Positions 45,851 to 58,060 of a stretch of DNA of 64,000 nucleotides are shown in pieces. The notes below the pieces were generated by a model. It ran no database searches. It was not told the origin of the DNA and was given only the letters and a program-made list of their open reading frames with translations. This DNA comes from Apoderus coryli. Its lineage: Eukaryota > Arthropoda > Insecta > Coleoptera > Attelabidae. A program made the translations under genes and the position numbers. The stretch spans positions 16,492,001-16,556,000 of the forward strand of contig OU452204.1 of the NCBI GenBank assembly GCA_911728435.2. Direction: 5' to 3'. How positions within the stretch are numbered: position 1 is the stretch's first letter; the number at the start of each line of letters is the position of its first letter.

Positions 45851-46894
45851 TCATTTGTTCTTTGGCTCGGGAACCATTACTTTTCCATGTCCTCGTTTCC
45901 TCTGTCCTCTGTTGCTGTTGTCCTCTGTTGGTGGTGCCTAAAAAACACTCAGTAACATACATTTGATTAGTTGAGCTGAAATGAAGAATAAACAATATCA
46001 ATTGATGATGATTGACTTATATACCTGCCACACCGCCACCGATACGAACCATGCCATGTAGGTGAAAGATGTACACCTATATCGTAATTGAAGTTTATTG
46101 TTTGAAACTTCTATTGACTGCTGATGTGGTTATACTCCGAAGTCGATCTATGCTTCATGTTCCTTTTAAGGAGTTGAGACTTTTCTACTTATTCTCCAGA
46201 CGTGTTTTTCAAACCCTGGTCCAGAGAAACATATCTCCTATATTGTCTGGATGAAAATATCCCTAAAATAATAGCTTGATATAAAAATATATAAAACACA
46301 ATTCTGTATATAGAAAATTAACTACTGTCATTATTAGATTTGTCGTCAAATTTTACAAAAATCTCTAAAAAATATTGTTGACGTTACTAATAGAGACATG
46401 CAACACATCCATGCACAAAAGTGTTTAGACAGCTTAATAAGCGTCTGCTATAAAAACGATACTATTGAATTTTAAACAGTGTTTTGTGGTTATTTTATTA
46501 TACTTAGTATTACGTTAAAGCAACATATTGAAAGTCTTACTTGTAAGAAGTGTTTTTGCAATCTATAATTATTACTCTGGTATTCTGAAAAAATAAAGTA
46601 AATAATATAAAAAAAATATCGTAAAACGCAACGATAGTGCACAATGTAATTAACACTGATGCTGCAGTTTTATTACCATGATTTTTTTGATGCTATAGTC
46701 TTTGCACTGGTTATACAACGGCCACCATGCTTAACCTATGTGATGAGAGGGCATTTACAGCGTTTGTAAAACTCATGCTTAAGGTTGATTTTTGGCATCA
46801 GCTGGTCACAACGAATGAGCTTAATATGGATTTACACGCCGCCTACTGATTTCACAGTATTCTGCACTACTAGATTTGTTTTTGTTCTCTAATC
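45851..46894. other. No gene recognised
   Basis: No transposon protein or RNA feature could be supported. Confidence 0.5.
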
Positions 46895-47450
46895 CCAAAA
46901 TATAAAAGGCAACCCTCGTACTCTTACTACATCTGCTTATTCTACGGAATTGTCTAAAGGGTCGTTTTCCTACTTTAGTACAAAATGTATGAATGAACTG
47001 CCATCAGAAGTTAGAACCCGAAATAAGGTTCAATTTTAATAACACCTTATTGGCGAAGCAAAGGGCGAACATATATACAATACATTCAATAAGCGGGATA
47101 ATTAAAATGACCCATACAGGTTCCCAAGCAAATGATTTTTGGTATAAGATTAGGTCTTCTCCTTCATTGTTTTTCTTTTCATTGATTTGTTTTTTCTTTG
47201 TGTCTCTTTTTTGTTTATTACACATCAGTGTTAGTATTCTATTATCATCTGAAGCAATTGGTTATCGTTGATTTGTTATTGAAAATACTTTTTGTGAAAT
47301 TGGTTAAGCGAACATTGTAATTGGTATTATATTGTATTTACTATACTGTGTATATTATTGTATTGTATGTGTTATATTATATTGTATTTGTGATTGAAAT
47401 TGGGTTAGCTGAACAGACAATTTTGGCCAATAAACAAAAATTGAACTGAA
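46895..47450 (+). mobile_element. LINE C-terminal end and 3' UTR
   Basis: It begins AAAATATAAAAGGCAACCCT, nearly identical to 43127-43146 in the LINE at 42250, then continues where that copy is deleted: a CMNELPSEVRTRNKVQF peptide (usual 'YN.LP.EV' C-terminus) and a stop. About 400 bp of 3' UTR follow, ending near CCAATAAACAAAAATTGAAC. Confidence 0.65.
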
Positions 47451-49298
47451 ACTCGCCCAATTAAAAATATAAAGGCCTTCTATTATTATTTGTTTGTACC
47501 AATTGACACGCGCATCCTTTTGAGGTTTCGTCAAATTGTGTGGGCTCCAACGAGAACAAACCTTCCCCAGCCACAGCTAAATGTTCACGTAATGGATTAT
47601 ATATGTTAGCAATCATCCCCTGTAAAGTACATTCCGACGTCGTTCGCCTACGTCACACCAGACAAACAGGTTTTGGTTTTCGATACAATAAGGACGGCCG
47701 AACCAGAGAAATACCAGACGATAACAAGATAGAATAGAAGATAGATGTTGTTAATAAGAGCTGTGAGAAATACGTTGTTTCATGTGATGACAAATAATAA
47801 ATGATTTTGGGTGTGGTTTTAGACTTTTATTAAATAATTTTAAAATAAAATACATATATGCTGGTGGTATCCATGCTTAAGGTTGCCCCAATCTCACAGT
47901 ATGTTAGATGACGATCGAGCGTGATCGATTTTTGCACAGCATCAATGTTCTCTGGCACCACAACTAATCAACAACATAGCTAACGCTTAACAAAAATAAG
48001 TGTTGCGAAGGCTTGAAATATAAATAGTTGCCCTCGCAGTAGCGAATGTGTAATTTTTTGTTTTTGGAAGTGCAGAAGATTTCAAGTCGCATGCGCTCAA
48101 ATCAACTCTGCAAGCAGTTAATCTATTCGTTTGTTGGTTCATCCAAATTGCGTATTTGAAGGCATAGATTTTTCTTCTGGCGAGTGAAACTTTAGCCCAC
48201 CCAGTCTGTTCGCCATTATAGGAAAAGTTAGTAAATCATTGAGAGAATCGTCTAACAAAATTTATCTACCGTTCCGACCTGGGATTTTTAGAACTGGCAT
48301 CACATTTAAAAATCAATAAAAATTGCATCTACAGCAACTTATTGATTACAATTTTATTTCAATATTATTTAGTAGCAATTACAAACATAAATCTTGAGCA
48401 ACGTTAACACCTCTAAGGCAAATTTTCAATGTAGATTAAGGTGTGATAATTTGTGAGAACAAAAAAAAAAATAAAAACATAAACACCGGTGGCATTGTTA
48501 AACACATAGCATAGGTATGTATGTATATAGCAAATTGCCCCATACGTAGGCAGAGAGTTGTATGTATAAAAGTAATTTTCGCATATAACAGTATTTTACA
48601 GTGGTTAACCAATTAATCATTTCATATATTTACAGATATAATAACTAATTACAATTTATACGTATATCTCTTCCATACTCCAAGAGTCGCATCATTGTAT
48701 GTTTTATTTTCATCATTTATCATATTACAAATAGTATTACTTACTACTAAAAGGTAAGCTAGGTATCTCAAAATAAATATAGGGAAGTGATTTTTCGTAT
48801 TAATTTGTTTTTGAAATTGCTTTTGTATTAGTTTCTATTATGTGTTTTATGGTAACGTACTGCTACGAGCAAATACTTACAGTGGCGTCTCTACAATTCA
48901 TGCTAAAGGCAGGTTTATGCCGAATATTCTTACAAAATAATAAATGAGTTAAAATAAATTGCTGTTTTAATTGAAAATAAACTGTTGCCCTTGAGGCACG
49001 AATAGCTCTTCAAGTTTCAGTATAAAAGTAATATTTTTGTGACCTTCTTGTCATTTACCTGTCTCTTTGTGACAAGCTATATTCCTAAATATTTTTTATT
49101 GTAGCAATTTTTTTCACGGACGCCTATGATACATACAGTTTTTGTCGTGTATTTTGAACACCAATGCAACTACTCAAAAGGCTAGATAATTATTTTTTAC
49201 AGTCTTATTTTTGTGTCCCTTTTTTTACTATTTGCATGAATGTGTGAATGTTTTTTTTGCTGCATTTTGTAGATTATCTTATATCAAAACTACTTATA
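47451..49298. other. No gene recognised
   Basis: AT-rich. The frame at 47540-47737 has no recognisable motif. Confidence 0.5.
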
Positions 49299-49808
49299 CA
49301 GGGTGATTCATTATGGTTGCCACAAACAAAACTGGAGATTGCTGAAAGTGATTTAAGCTTTTTTTGCCATTGAACCCATGTCCGCAAATGCTTCGTTATC
49401 GAGATACAGGGTGTCCGAATTTAGTAGCCAAATTAACTTTCTTATTCATGTCTCAAAAACTAGCCAACCGATTTCGACAAAATTTTACATGTATTTGGGG
49501 ACCGATAACCTAAAATAATCTGCATTATTTTGGCTTTCATTAACTGTTCATTGGCGTAAATATAGGGGGCATTTGGGTAAATTTTACACATAATTTAATT
49601 AAAGACAGCTTTGACAAGCTTTATTATTTTAAATTATTACTTTTTCAAAAAGAGCAACCTATAAGCTACAGAAAAGTTAATTACGTTGATGTTGTGATTT
49701 CTACCATTTTTATGAAAACCGATAAATTGCAAGTTAATGGTAGATTTAAATCAAAATAACGTTTACCTGAAAACCAAATGAAAAATCAAAGTTGCCATGG
49801 AAAACGAA
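49299..49808 (+). repeat. Left terminal inverted repeat of the DD41D element
   Basis: Pairs with 51035-51508 in reverse complement. It also contains an internal second GATACAGGGTGTCCGAATTT at 49411-49430, so each arm carries a nested end-like sequence. Confidence 0.9.
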
Positions 49809-49921
49809 TGCCGCAACAATAAAAAAAAAAACTTTGACAGCAACAAATTTAAATTAGTTAAAATTGTTTTATTATTTCGTAGATGTTTTTAATATTGCGA
49901 ATGTGTTTTTGTAAATTAAAA

Positions 49922-50909
49922 ATGAATTTTTCAATTGAAGAATATGTTTGTGTAATGCAAATGCAAGAACAGCGGCCAGAGAATACCAAATTAGGTATCC
50001 TAATAGACGTCATCCATATCACAAAACATGGACGGCTACATTTCACAGGCTTAGAACGATAGGGAGCATTTTACCTAGAGGTAACAAATAACCGCATCGT
50101 CTAAATATTCAAACTGCAGAAAACATAGTGGATTTAGTTTTAGACGATCCGAAAATAAGAACTAGAAGAATACCAACTCAATTAGCATTACCTCGAACAA
50201 CTGTTTGGAGACTATTAAATCGAGAAATGCTCTATCTCTATCATCATCAAGATGTCATCCTGGAGACCGTGAAAGGCGCCTACTATTTTATAATTGGGTT
50301 CTTGGTAAGCATCAAGAAGCTGAAAGATTTTTAGAAAAAGTGCTCTGGTCAGATGAGGCAACTTTTACTAGAGATGGCATAAATACAAACCATAATGAAC
50401 ATGTATAGTCTTTAAACAACCCTCGTGCTATTAGGCCGCGAAATTTTCAAGAACGTTTTAGTATCAATGTTAAATTATTGCCGTTGTTCGTAATCAATGG
50501 GCAATTAAACTCAAATCAATACAGTCTTTTTCTACACAACCGCCTACCCGAATTTATTGAGGATGTACGTCTGAATATTGTTCAAAACATGTGGTATCAA
50601 CATGACGGAACCCCTGCGCACCGTGGTAGACAAGTAACTAAAGTTTTAAATCAACTGTTTGGAAACAATTTGATTGGTTTGGGAGGTTCCATTGAGTGGC
50701 CTCCAAGATCACCGGATCTGAATCCGCTCGACTTCTTTTTATGGGGGTACAAGACACATTTGGTTTATATTGTACCAATTATAAATGAAAACCAACTACT
50801 GGAGATAGTTCATGAAGCTGCTAGGAAAATAAGAAACAATCATAATATCCTTATTACAGCTACAAATTCATTAGTTGAAAGATGTAAAATGTACATTACT
50901 GTCAAATGA
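49922..50909 (+). pseudogene. DD41D Tc1/mariner-type transposase, inactivated
   Basis: The order is: MNFSIEEYVCVMQMQ (start ATG 49922), a frame change, YPNRRHPYHKTW, a TAA at 50089, VDLVLDDPKIRTRRIPTQLA and LPRTTVWRLL (helix-turn-helix), another frame change near 50240, VLWSDEATFTRDG (first catalytic D), a TAG at 50406 in place of Trp, then MWYQHDGTPAHRGRQVTKVL (second D, about 50604) and EWPPRSPDLNPLDFFLWG (third D, about 50730). I count 41 residues between the second and third D, i.e. DD41D. DD41D lineages of the superfamily are known (such as VISITOR and rosa). Two stops and two frameshifts make this copy dead, though all three catalytic Asp remain. Confidence 0.9.
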
Positions 50910-51034
50910 GGGCAGTTTGAACAGTTGTTATTAATTTTCTTATTTTAATTTCGAGTTTAGTTTTTTTATTGTTAAATTTTTAATGGTACTGATAGGCCTT
51001 AAAATTTGTTGTTAAGTAGTTTGTTATTATTAAA

Positions 51035-51508
51035 TCGTTTTCCACGACAACTTTGATTTTAAATTTACCATTAACTTGCAATTTATCGGTTTCCATAAAA
51101 ATGGTAGAAACCACAACATCGACGTAATTAACTTTTTTGTAGCTTGTAAGTTGCTCTTTTTAAAAAAAAGTAATAATTTAAAATAATGAAGCTTGTCAAA
51201 GCTGTGTTTAACTAATTTATGTGTAAAATTTATCCAAATGCCCCCTATATCTACGCCAATGAACAGTTAATGAAAGCCAAAATAATTCAGAATATTTTAG
51301 GTTGTCCTCAAATGCATGTAAAATTTTGTCAAAATCGGTTAGCTAGTTTTTCAGAAAACAACAAAAATGTTAATTTGACCACTAAATTTGGACACCCTGT
51401 ATCTCGATAACGAAGCATTTGCGGACATGGGTTCAATGGCAAAAAATGCTTGAATTGTTTTCAGGAATCCCCAATTTTCGTTTGTTGCAACCATAATGAA
51501 TCACCCTG
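51035..51508 (-). repeat. Right terminal inverted repeat of the DD41D element
   Basis: Reverse complement of the left arm. The open frame at 51219-51410 lies entirely in this repeat and is not a gene. Confidence 0.9.
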
Positions 51509-51516
51509 TATACAGA

Positions 51517-51815
51517 CAGGGGCGGCTAGTCCTATGAGGCAAGTGCCTCACTAACTTTTTAGCCAATTAAGATTTTTTTACTGTTAAAAAATGGCGCACA
51601 GATTGATAGATTGTATACCTATGCACATGACGATTTGTTTTAAATTATGAAAATAACTGTCGTGTGAATCGGGCGTCCATTTAATTATCGCTATCCAATG
51701 AGGCAACAATGCTCTGCCCGCGGTTTCCCGTCGGCAAACGCAAAAATAAAACCATCGATACTGGCCGTAATTAAACCATTTTAAGCGCGAGGCACTGCCT
51801 CTCGTCCCTATGCAT
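51517..51815. mobile_element. Possible hAT-type short repeat
   Basis: Starts CAGGGGCGGCTAGTCC and carries GAGGCAAGTGCCTC, and 250 bp later GAGGCACTGCCTC with CTCGTCCCTA. CAGGGGCGG starts and GGCA-type palindromes recall hAT-like short elements. The right end is not defined. Confidence 0.3.
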
Positions 51816-52535
51816 GGCGAGTTGCTACTTTTAATTATTGTTATCTACTACCACATTGATTAATATTAGTCTCCGATTTTTTATTAAACAGAAACTGATC
51901 AGCTAACACTTCGATAATTTTCTGATTTGCAATATTTGTTCAATATTAAATCGACGTTTCTCACGTCACAGAAAAAAATAGACAACACAACCTCAAGCTA
52001 AAATCTAATACTTTTTTTCCCTTGTATAATATACAACTATGACAGATTTTATTAATTTTTTAGATACGCGTTGGTACGAATAAACTACAGTATGTTATTG
52101 GAGAACCTCCATTTTCGAAAATTACAGGGTGTTTAAACGCCTAGTCACAATAAATAATTATCTACCCATATTTTTGTAACCCTCCTATAATCAATACCAG
52201 TTTTTTTTCGTGAATAGTTAATTTTATTAAGAAACTATTAACTCTCTTACAAAATTTTAATTTGTCAAACATTTTGTAATTATTATCAAAGTAATAAGGG
52301 TAGGCTTTAAGTTTATTTAAAAAATTAAATAAATATGAAATAGCTCTGTTAACCATAATGTGAGCACAACCGATGTAAATCAACTAATAAGTACTCTGTT
52401 ACGATATTAAATGTATTTTTACTGTGCTGATTTCTTTTAATTCAGTTTTTTTTTGGTTTTTTGATTTTGTAGTTTTGTGTGAATAAAAACCAAATTTTTC
52501 GCATTTCACCTCTATTCGCTATCCTAATTAAAGCT
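51816..52535. other. No gene recognised
   Basis: AT-rich spacer. Confidence 0.5.
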
Positions 52536-54009
52536 TTTATAGGTCCCCAGGTTCTGACCTTAAGATGTTCTTCGAAAAAATTAATAACATTTCGTATTAT
52601 ATAAAGTCACTAGAAAACAAGATAATTTTAGTTGGCGATTTTAATGTGAATTTTAATACAAGTTCTAATGAATCAACTCAGTTTGTGAATTTTATTAATA
52701 CTTTTGAATATATGTCTTTCGTTGAGGAACCAACGAGGGGGAAAAACTGCTTGGATAACATACTTCTGAATTTTGAACCTAAAAAAATGTTTGTAGATGT
52801 AGTTGAGACGGGCATGTCGGACCATAAGGCTTTAATTCTTAATATGAGTGTTTCTGTTTAACAAAGGCGTTTGATTGCGTCTCACACGATATCTTGTTGG
52901 GTAAACTGGAGCGATACGGTATGAGTGCGAATTCGATTCGTTTGCTGAGTTCCTATCTCACTGGTAGGAATGTTGTAACGATGTTTGAGTCAAAGTCTTC
53001 TCAGCCCTTGTTGAGCTCTTGTGGAGTCCCACAGGGCTCGGTGCTCGGACCTCTATTGTTTTTGATTTTCATAATGATTTACCGCTACATCTGCCATGCT
53101 CTGACCTGACATTGCTTGCAGACGATACAACTATTGTCGATGTTGAACTGTCGAGTGATGTTCTGACCTCAAGTATGATTAATTCACAGTCGAGGGCTGC
53201 GGACTGGTTTGCAGCTAACAAACTCTGTTTGAATTCCAATAAAACAGCTACTAAAATATTTACATTACGTGCGACGGATGTTGCTGTTTCTGATGGTCTG
53301 GTAAAGTTTTTGGGTGTCACTTTGGACCAAATTGCCAAGTTGTCTAAGGTTGTGTTCATGTTGCGTAGCTTGAAGGGTGAAGTCTCTTTTAATGTTTTGA
53401 AATCAGCATATTATGGCCTTTTTGACAGTGTGGCTTCATATGCTTTGTCAATTTGGGGACACTCTTGTCATGCTAGTCGGGTATTCGCAATCCAAAGACG
53501 AGTGGTTCGAATAATGACAGATTTAAAGTTTAGAGAGGATGTCAGACCTAAATTTAAAGAATGTAAAATAGTTACACTCCCGTGTCTCTATATCTACAAT
53601 TCAATTATGTATGTGAAAAATAATTACAATCTGTACATAAGGCATGATGAAGTTCACAACCACAATACCAGGAACAAAAATGACATTCTTCCTGAATATA
53701 TGAGGTTGGGTAGAAGCCGAAATTCTGTGAATTATTATGGTCCCACATGCTATAATCATTTGCCAGATAGTTTGAAAACACTGAACCTTGCAATGTTCAA
53801 AAATAGATTAAAAAACTACTTAATTGACCAGGCTTTTTACTCCATTGATGAATTCCTCAGCACTGACTTTCTGTTTTGATTAATTTATATACAGTACTAT
53901 GTTTTTATGTTGTGTTATGTAATATTTTAATATTTAATATGACTTGTGTAAACCTTTTTTGGTAATGACATGTAATGGCAATAAATAAATAGATAAATAA
54001 ATAAATAAA
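52536..54009 (+). mobile_element. Internally deleted LINE with endonuclease and RT parts
   Basis: 52536-52861 encodes the C-terminal part of the endonuclease: IILVGDFNVNFNTS (GDFN active-site motif), NCLDNILLNF and MSDHKALI (SDH motif). It ends SVSV-stop. The RT begins within three bases at TKAFDCVSHDILLGKLERYG (motif A), so the linker and RT motifs 0-2 are deleted. SSCGVPQGSVLGPLLFLIF (motif B) is followed by a frame change to 53019-53879 with LTLLADDTTIVDV (motif C, LADD), a full thumb, and YYGPTCYNHLPDSLKTLN near the C-terminus. The tail is GGCAATAAATAAATAGATAAATA (53980-54009). Confidence 0.88.
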
Positions 54010-55229
54010 AGCTTGCGTAAAAATTAGTAATAATTATAAGGTAGGTCAAATTGGCCAGAAATATCAAAATCAAAATGACAGGAAAGATTTCAAAGCTGAT
54101 TCTATCGACAGAGATTTAATAGGTCATATATTTGTTTTTGAGCCTCTACTTTCAAGAAAGAAAGTGTAATTGAAGATGTCGAGGAATTGTAAACTTTACT
54201 TTTAATAAATCAAACAGTACTGCCCATAGAATTTTTTAGAGATTGAAAAATACAGATTCGATAAATTTATTTAAAAAAAATATTCTATTCACTTTTAACC
54301 CTGAAGAAGAACAATTAAGAATCATTAAAACAACATTTCCCTTCGCAATCATAAGATACAAAGTGACCTCGTACACTTCAAATAATGTCGAGCCTCTATA
54401 GATCCTGGTGAAAATGACTACTAGATTCAAACACCTGACTTTATCGAACATCGGTTCTGTATCTTATGCACGTACACAACATAAACAAACTGCAGAATCC
54501 CAAGTAAATTTTGTTCTATTAAGAAGTCATCAATATTTTATAGCAAGCCGTTTACTGTTATTGATTTGGTTTTAGCCGTAATATAAAGTTCGTTTATCTT
54601 AATTACGACTATTGAGTATTAGGTAGCGATGCAGGTCGCTCATTTTAAGTGATTTTTATTTGATATTCCCATTTGAATATTTATTTTTAATTAATGGATT
54701 TCAATTATTTAGTATTTAATTTTAATACAGATTTTATTACAATATTAACTTTAATAGTGAAGAATCTAGAATTATTAATTATGTTGATTCTGATTTAGTC
54801 ATTAAACCACTATTATTACAATTTCTCAATCAGTATTGATTCGGTATTTGAGATACTTTTTTAACAAAAATTGATATTTGACGTAAAATGCTTCTTTTTC
54901 GGCATAGTCCCTAAAAGTTGTTCTGGCAATCCTTCTAAAATTCCTTCGAATGTCTATATTCGACAAAAAACAAAAAAAATCACAAATTTCCCAAGTACAT
55001 AATTCTTTTAATACTAACAATATCAAAAGCTTACACGTAATCTAATAATTATTCGAACAATAAGGTTCTTTGGGAAAATGAAATGACAATTTTGTGCATT
55101 TTGAAAACTTGTATCTGCAAACGAAATAATCCTTTTCCATTGGCAGGTAAATTTATTTACTGATGAGCAATTTGCAAACTATCTTCTTTATCTAAATAGA
55201 GTCTTCTATGTAACCGACCTAAATAATTA
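54010..55229. other. No gene recognised
   Basis: AT-rich; only random short frames. Confidence 0.5.
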
Positions 55230-56225
55230 TACAAAATTAAAAATATATAATATCGCCTACCAAAACTACACAAAAAAACGTACCACTGAGACCAATAGTA
55301 TCTTGCTCCCAAGCCCCAACTAAACCTCTCTCTGATTCCTTAAAGCCTATATTCAAAAATATAATAAATAAAAGTTAATATTATATACAAATTCCTTTGA
55401 TTTGAAAAACAAACTAAACAACAAGTCCCAAAAGACCATTCACTGATATCATTAGATGTCGTGTCGTTATACACTAACATACCAATTGAGGTAGCATTAA
55501 AAATAATTGATAAGAAATGGTCCGCAATAAATAAATATACAGATATCCCTCTAAATAATTTTAATCTTACTTCAACCTATTCCGATTTCCAAAATAAAAT
55601 TTACAAACAAATTAATGGCGTGGTACCTACCAACCAAATAAATAACATAAACAACGCTTTTAATTCATATCCGAATTTACAATTCATAGTAGAAATAGAA
55701 GAAAAAACTAGTATACATTTCTTAGATTTAACGCTAATAACATGTCATAACAAAATAAGAACAAAATGGTATACGAAACCTACATGGTCCGGCGGTACAC
55801 CAAATTCCTCTCGAACCATCCTCTTTGCCAAAAAAGAGTATTGTAATAGGCCTAGCCAAGAGCAATAATGTTAACTGACCCTGAGTACAGAACTGAATCT
55901 ATCAATAAATAAACGGCACTCCAAGAGAACAATCATCCCAAACTATTAATAGACAAATTATTTAACAAACATATTCATAAATGGTAACAATCCCAATCAC
56001 AACAACAATAAGACTTCCCAAACATATGTAAATGGCCTCTCTGAAACCCTAAAAAATAAATTAAAAAAATATAAAATTACAACTTGTGATAAGAATACAA
56101 ACACATTAAAATCTGAAATATATTATAAACGATTAAAAACATAAACACCGAAAATGAAGAACACTTATGTAGTATACAGAATTCCTTGCAAGGACATCGG
56201 ACAAACTAACCAAGATTTAGAAAAA
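55230..56225 (+). pseudogene. Penelope-like element 3, heavily deleted
   Basis: LPKLHK and SCSQAPTKPLSDSLKPIF stretches (55255-55360) precede frame 55461-55868: LYTNIPIEVALKIIDKKWSA, NKIYKQINGVV, and then a deletion that removes motif C (YVDD) and joins directly to TNQINNINNAFNSYPNLQF and HFLDLTLI, KIRTKWYTKPT. A residual GIY-YIG piece (YVVYRIPCKDIGQTNQDLEK) lies at 56167-56226. It shares its residues with element 2 (36320) rather than element 1. It is inactive. Confidence 0.85.
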
Positions 56226-56520
56226 AAAATGACGAATAATGAATGAATGCCGACATGTGGCACCGTGCATTTTTCTTGACGATAAGAGATCATGCGTTAC
56301 ATTTTTTGGCCGAAGACAATCATATTTTCTATACAACTCAACTGGATTCACAATGTTCCCTTCGCCCACCACCGGGAACGCTCTTTTGATATTAGTCTTT
56401 GCATCAGCACGAGTCACTAAAAGGTAGCTGTTGCCTTTCTCTATGATGTCTTGCACTCGTAGAGAGTGCAATTATTCTCTTCTACATGCTCCACAAAGGC
56501 CAATGACAAGAGCAACCTAA
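56225..56520 (-). pseudogene. Crypton-type tyrosine recombinase fragment
   Basis: The minus strand reads VALVIGLCGACRRE, a stop, then LHSLRVQDIIEKGNSYLLV, TRADAKTNIKRAFPVVGEG and NPVELYRKYDCLRPKNVTHD. Crypton transposons use a tyrosine recombinase whose catalytic domain begins with 'GL.GACRR.EL' (first catalytic Arg) and contains 'K.YD.LRP'. That order is seen here. The remaining catalytic residues (His-x2-Arg, Tyr) are missing. The fragment is sandwiched between Penelope-like element 3 and a minus-strand LINE. Confidence 0.7.
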
Positions 56521-57830
56521 AAATCAAACGAAATATAGAAGTCCTGGCAATGCGCTCTATAGTGCAATCTCAGAGAGTATCGAATAGCTCTTTTTTGTAA
56601 TCTAAAAATACGCCCAAATTGCGTTGCACAGCATGTACCCCAGAATGGGAGGGTGTATCGAAGATGGGATTCGAAGACTGAAAAGTAGACTGTTATGGAA
56701 GTTGACAAGTTAAGTTCTTTGGTAAACTGATCTTAAAGCAAAACAGGCAGAGCTTAATTTTTTTGATAACGCATCAATCTGCAACTTCCACTTCAGGGAG
56801 CTGTCAACAACAAGGCCCAGAAACTGCACAGAAGAAACGACGTAGTGGAATTATTGAGTTCAAAAGACTGCAGCGCACCTTTATACTCGTATGACACCGA
56901 TTTTGTTTTCGCAGTGGTCAAGCACAACATGTTAGAGTCACACCATGATTTGATGGTGATTAAGTCTTTGGATATAGTACTATGAAGAGCCACACTATCC
57001 GGGCCGCACCAAGTGAAACTAGTATCACCAGCAAAGAGACATACTTTACCGCTGATGTCTAGGCACGTAATGTCGTTGATAAATAGCAAAAACAAAATAG
57101 GACCCAACACCGAACCCTGTGGAACTCCACAATCAATCGGCCTGCAAGAAGACACAGTCGCATTGACCCTCACACACTAACTTCTGTTGCTAAGGTACGA
57201 CTTAAACCATCCCAGTGGAACCCCCCGAATTCCGTAGTGCTGTATCTTGTTAATTAGGATGTTATGACACAGTCGAATGCTTTGGAGAAATCAAAGAAAA
57301 TTGATGCTGTAAAGTGGAGATTGTTCAAGTTGGAGTAAACATTGTTGAAGACGAAGAATATAGCATCACTAGTGCATTTATTAGCTAAAAATCCAAATTG
57401 GTGGCTAGTTAATACTTCATATTTGTGCAGAAATGATAGAAGTCTCCTTTTAATCAGTCTTTGAAGGATCTTGGATAGAGTAGATAGAAGTGCAATTGGA
57501 CGATAGTTTGAAGCTTGATCCTTATCGCCGCCCTTGTGCAGAGGAATAATTATAGATGTCTTAAGGCATTGTGGAAAATTTCCATTTTGGAATGACTTGT
57601 TAATTAAATCTGTGAAAAGGATTAATGTACATTCCGGTAGATTAGCCAACATTTTCCAAGTGATTCCATCAGTTCCAGATGACACCTTGTTTTTGATGTC
57701 TTTAATTCTACTGCAAAGCTCTGGAGTTCTCCAAGGTACAGAACTATATAAATACGACCTTGCACGATTTACAGCTGTGAAAGGAGAAATACAATCAATT
57801 AATGATATCTTGAGCAACTGAGATCGCTTG
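56521..57830 (-). mobile_element. LINE, minus strand, RT with mutated catalytic motif
   Basis: From 57817 downward: PELCSRIKDIKNKVSSGTDG, ITWKMLANLPE, NYRPIALLSTLSKILQRLIK, HQFGFLANKCTSDAI and ASIFFDFSKAFDCVI (motif A). After a frame change RVNATVSSCRPIDCGVPQGS (motif B) and KVCLFAGDTSFTW follow: motif C should be FADD and here reads FAGD, removing the first catalytic Asp. Then FESHLRYTLPFWGTC and RLQKRAIRYSLRLH end the thumb. It is related to the LINE at 42250. Neither the endonuclease nor the 3' tail is present. Confidence 0.87.
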
Positions 57831-58060
57831 ATAGTTTGACTTTATTACATAGTTATTCGCCAAGACAGAGCGTCCATTACGATTCCTGAAGATGTGCTCG
57901 AAACAGGCATCAATTTAGACAATCTTTTAAGCTCTAGTTCCAAAATTCCTGGCCTCCTCGGGGAAAATTCCTCTGTCTTCGCAGATTCTAGGCATGTTTC
58001 TGTGATGTGGTGGTTAAATTGGCCACTCACATACAATACATTCTCCTCATGATTAAGAAA
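57831..58060 (+). mobile_element. Possible solo Penelope-like end
   Basis: Contains CTGAAGA-T-GTGCTC-GAAAC at 57886-57904. The two boxes match the motif seen at other Penelope ends, but the hairpin arms have collapsed to six bases. A minus-strand frame here has no recognisable product. Confidence 0.3.

Larger units (their letters stand above)
49299..51508 (+). mobile_element. Complete Tc1/mariner-superfamily element with ~500-bp TIRs
   Basis: A 2210-bp element begins CAGGGTGATTCATTATGGTTGC and ends with its complement, flanked by TA at 49297-49298 and 51509-51510, the target duplication of this superfamily. The left TIR (49299 to about 49808) and right TIR (about 51035 to 51508) match over nearly their full length with small indels, unusually long for the group. 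The transposase gene lies between them on the plus strand. Confidence 0.93.

Noticed and set aside
47540..47737. 65-codon open frame with balanced composition
   Set aside because: No recognisable motif, no context, and length within random expectation.
51219..51410. 63-codon open frame
   Set aside because: It lies entirely inside the right terminal inverted repeat of the DD41D element.
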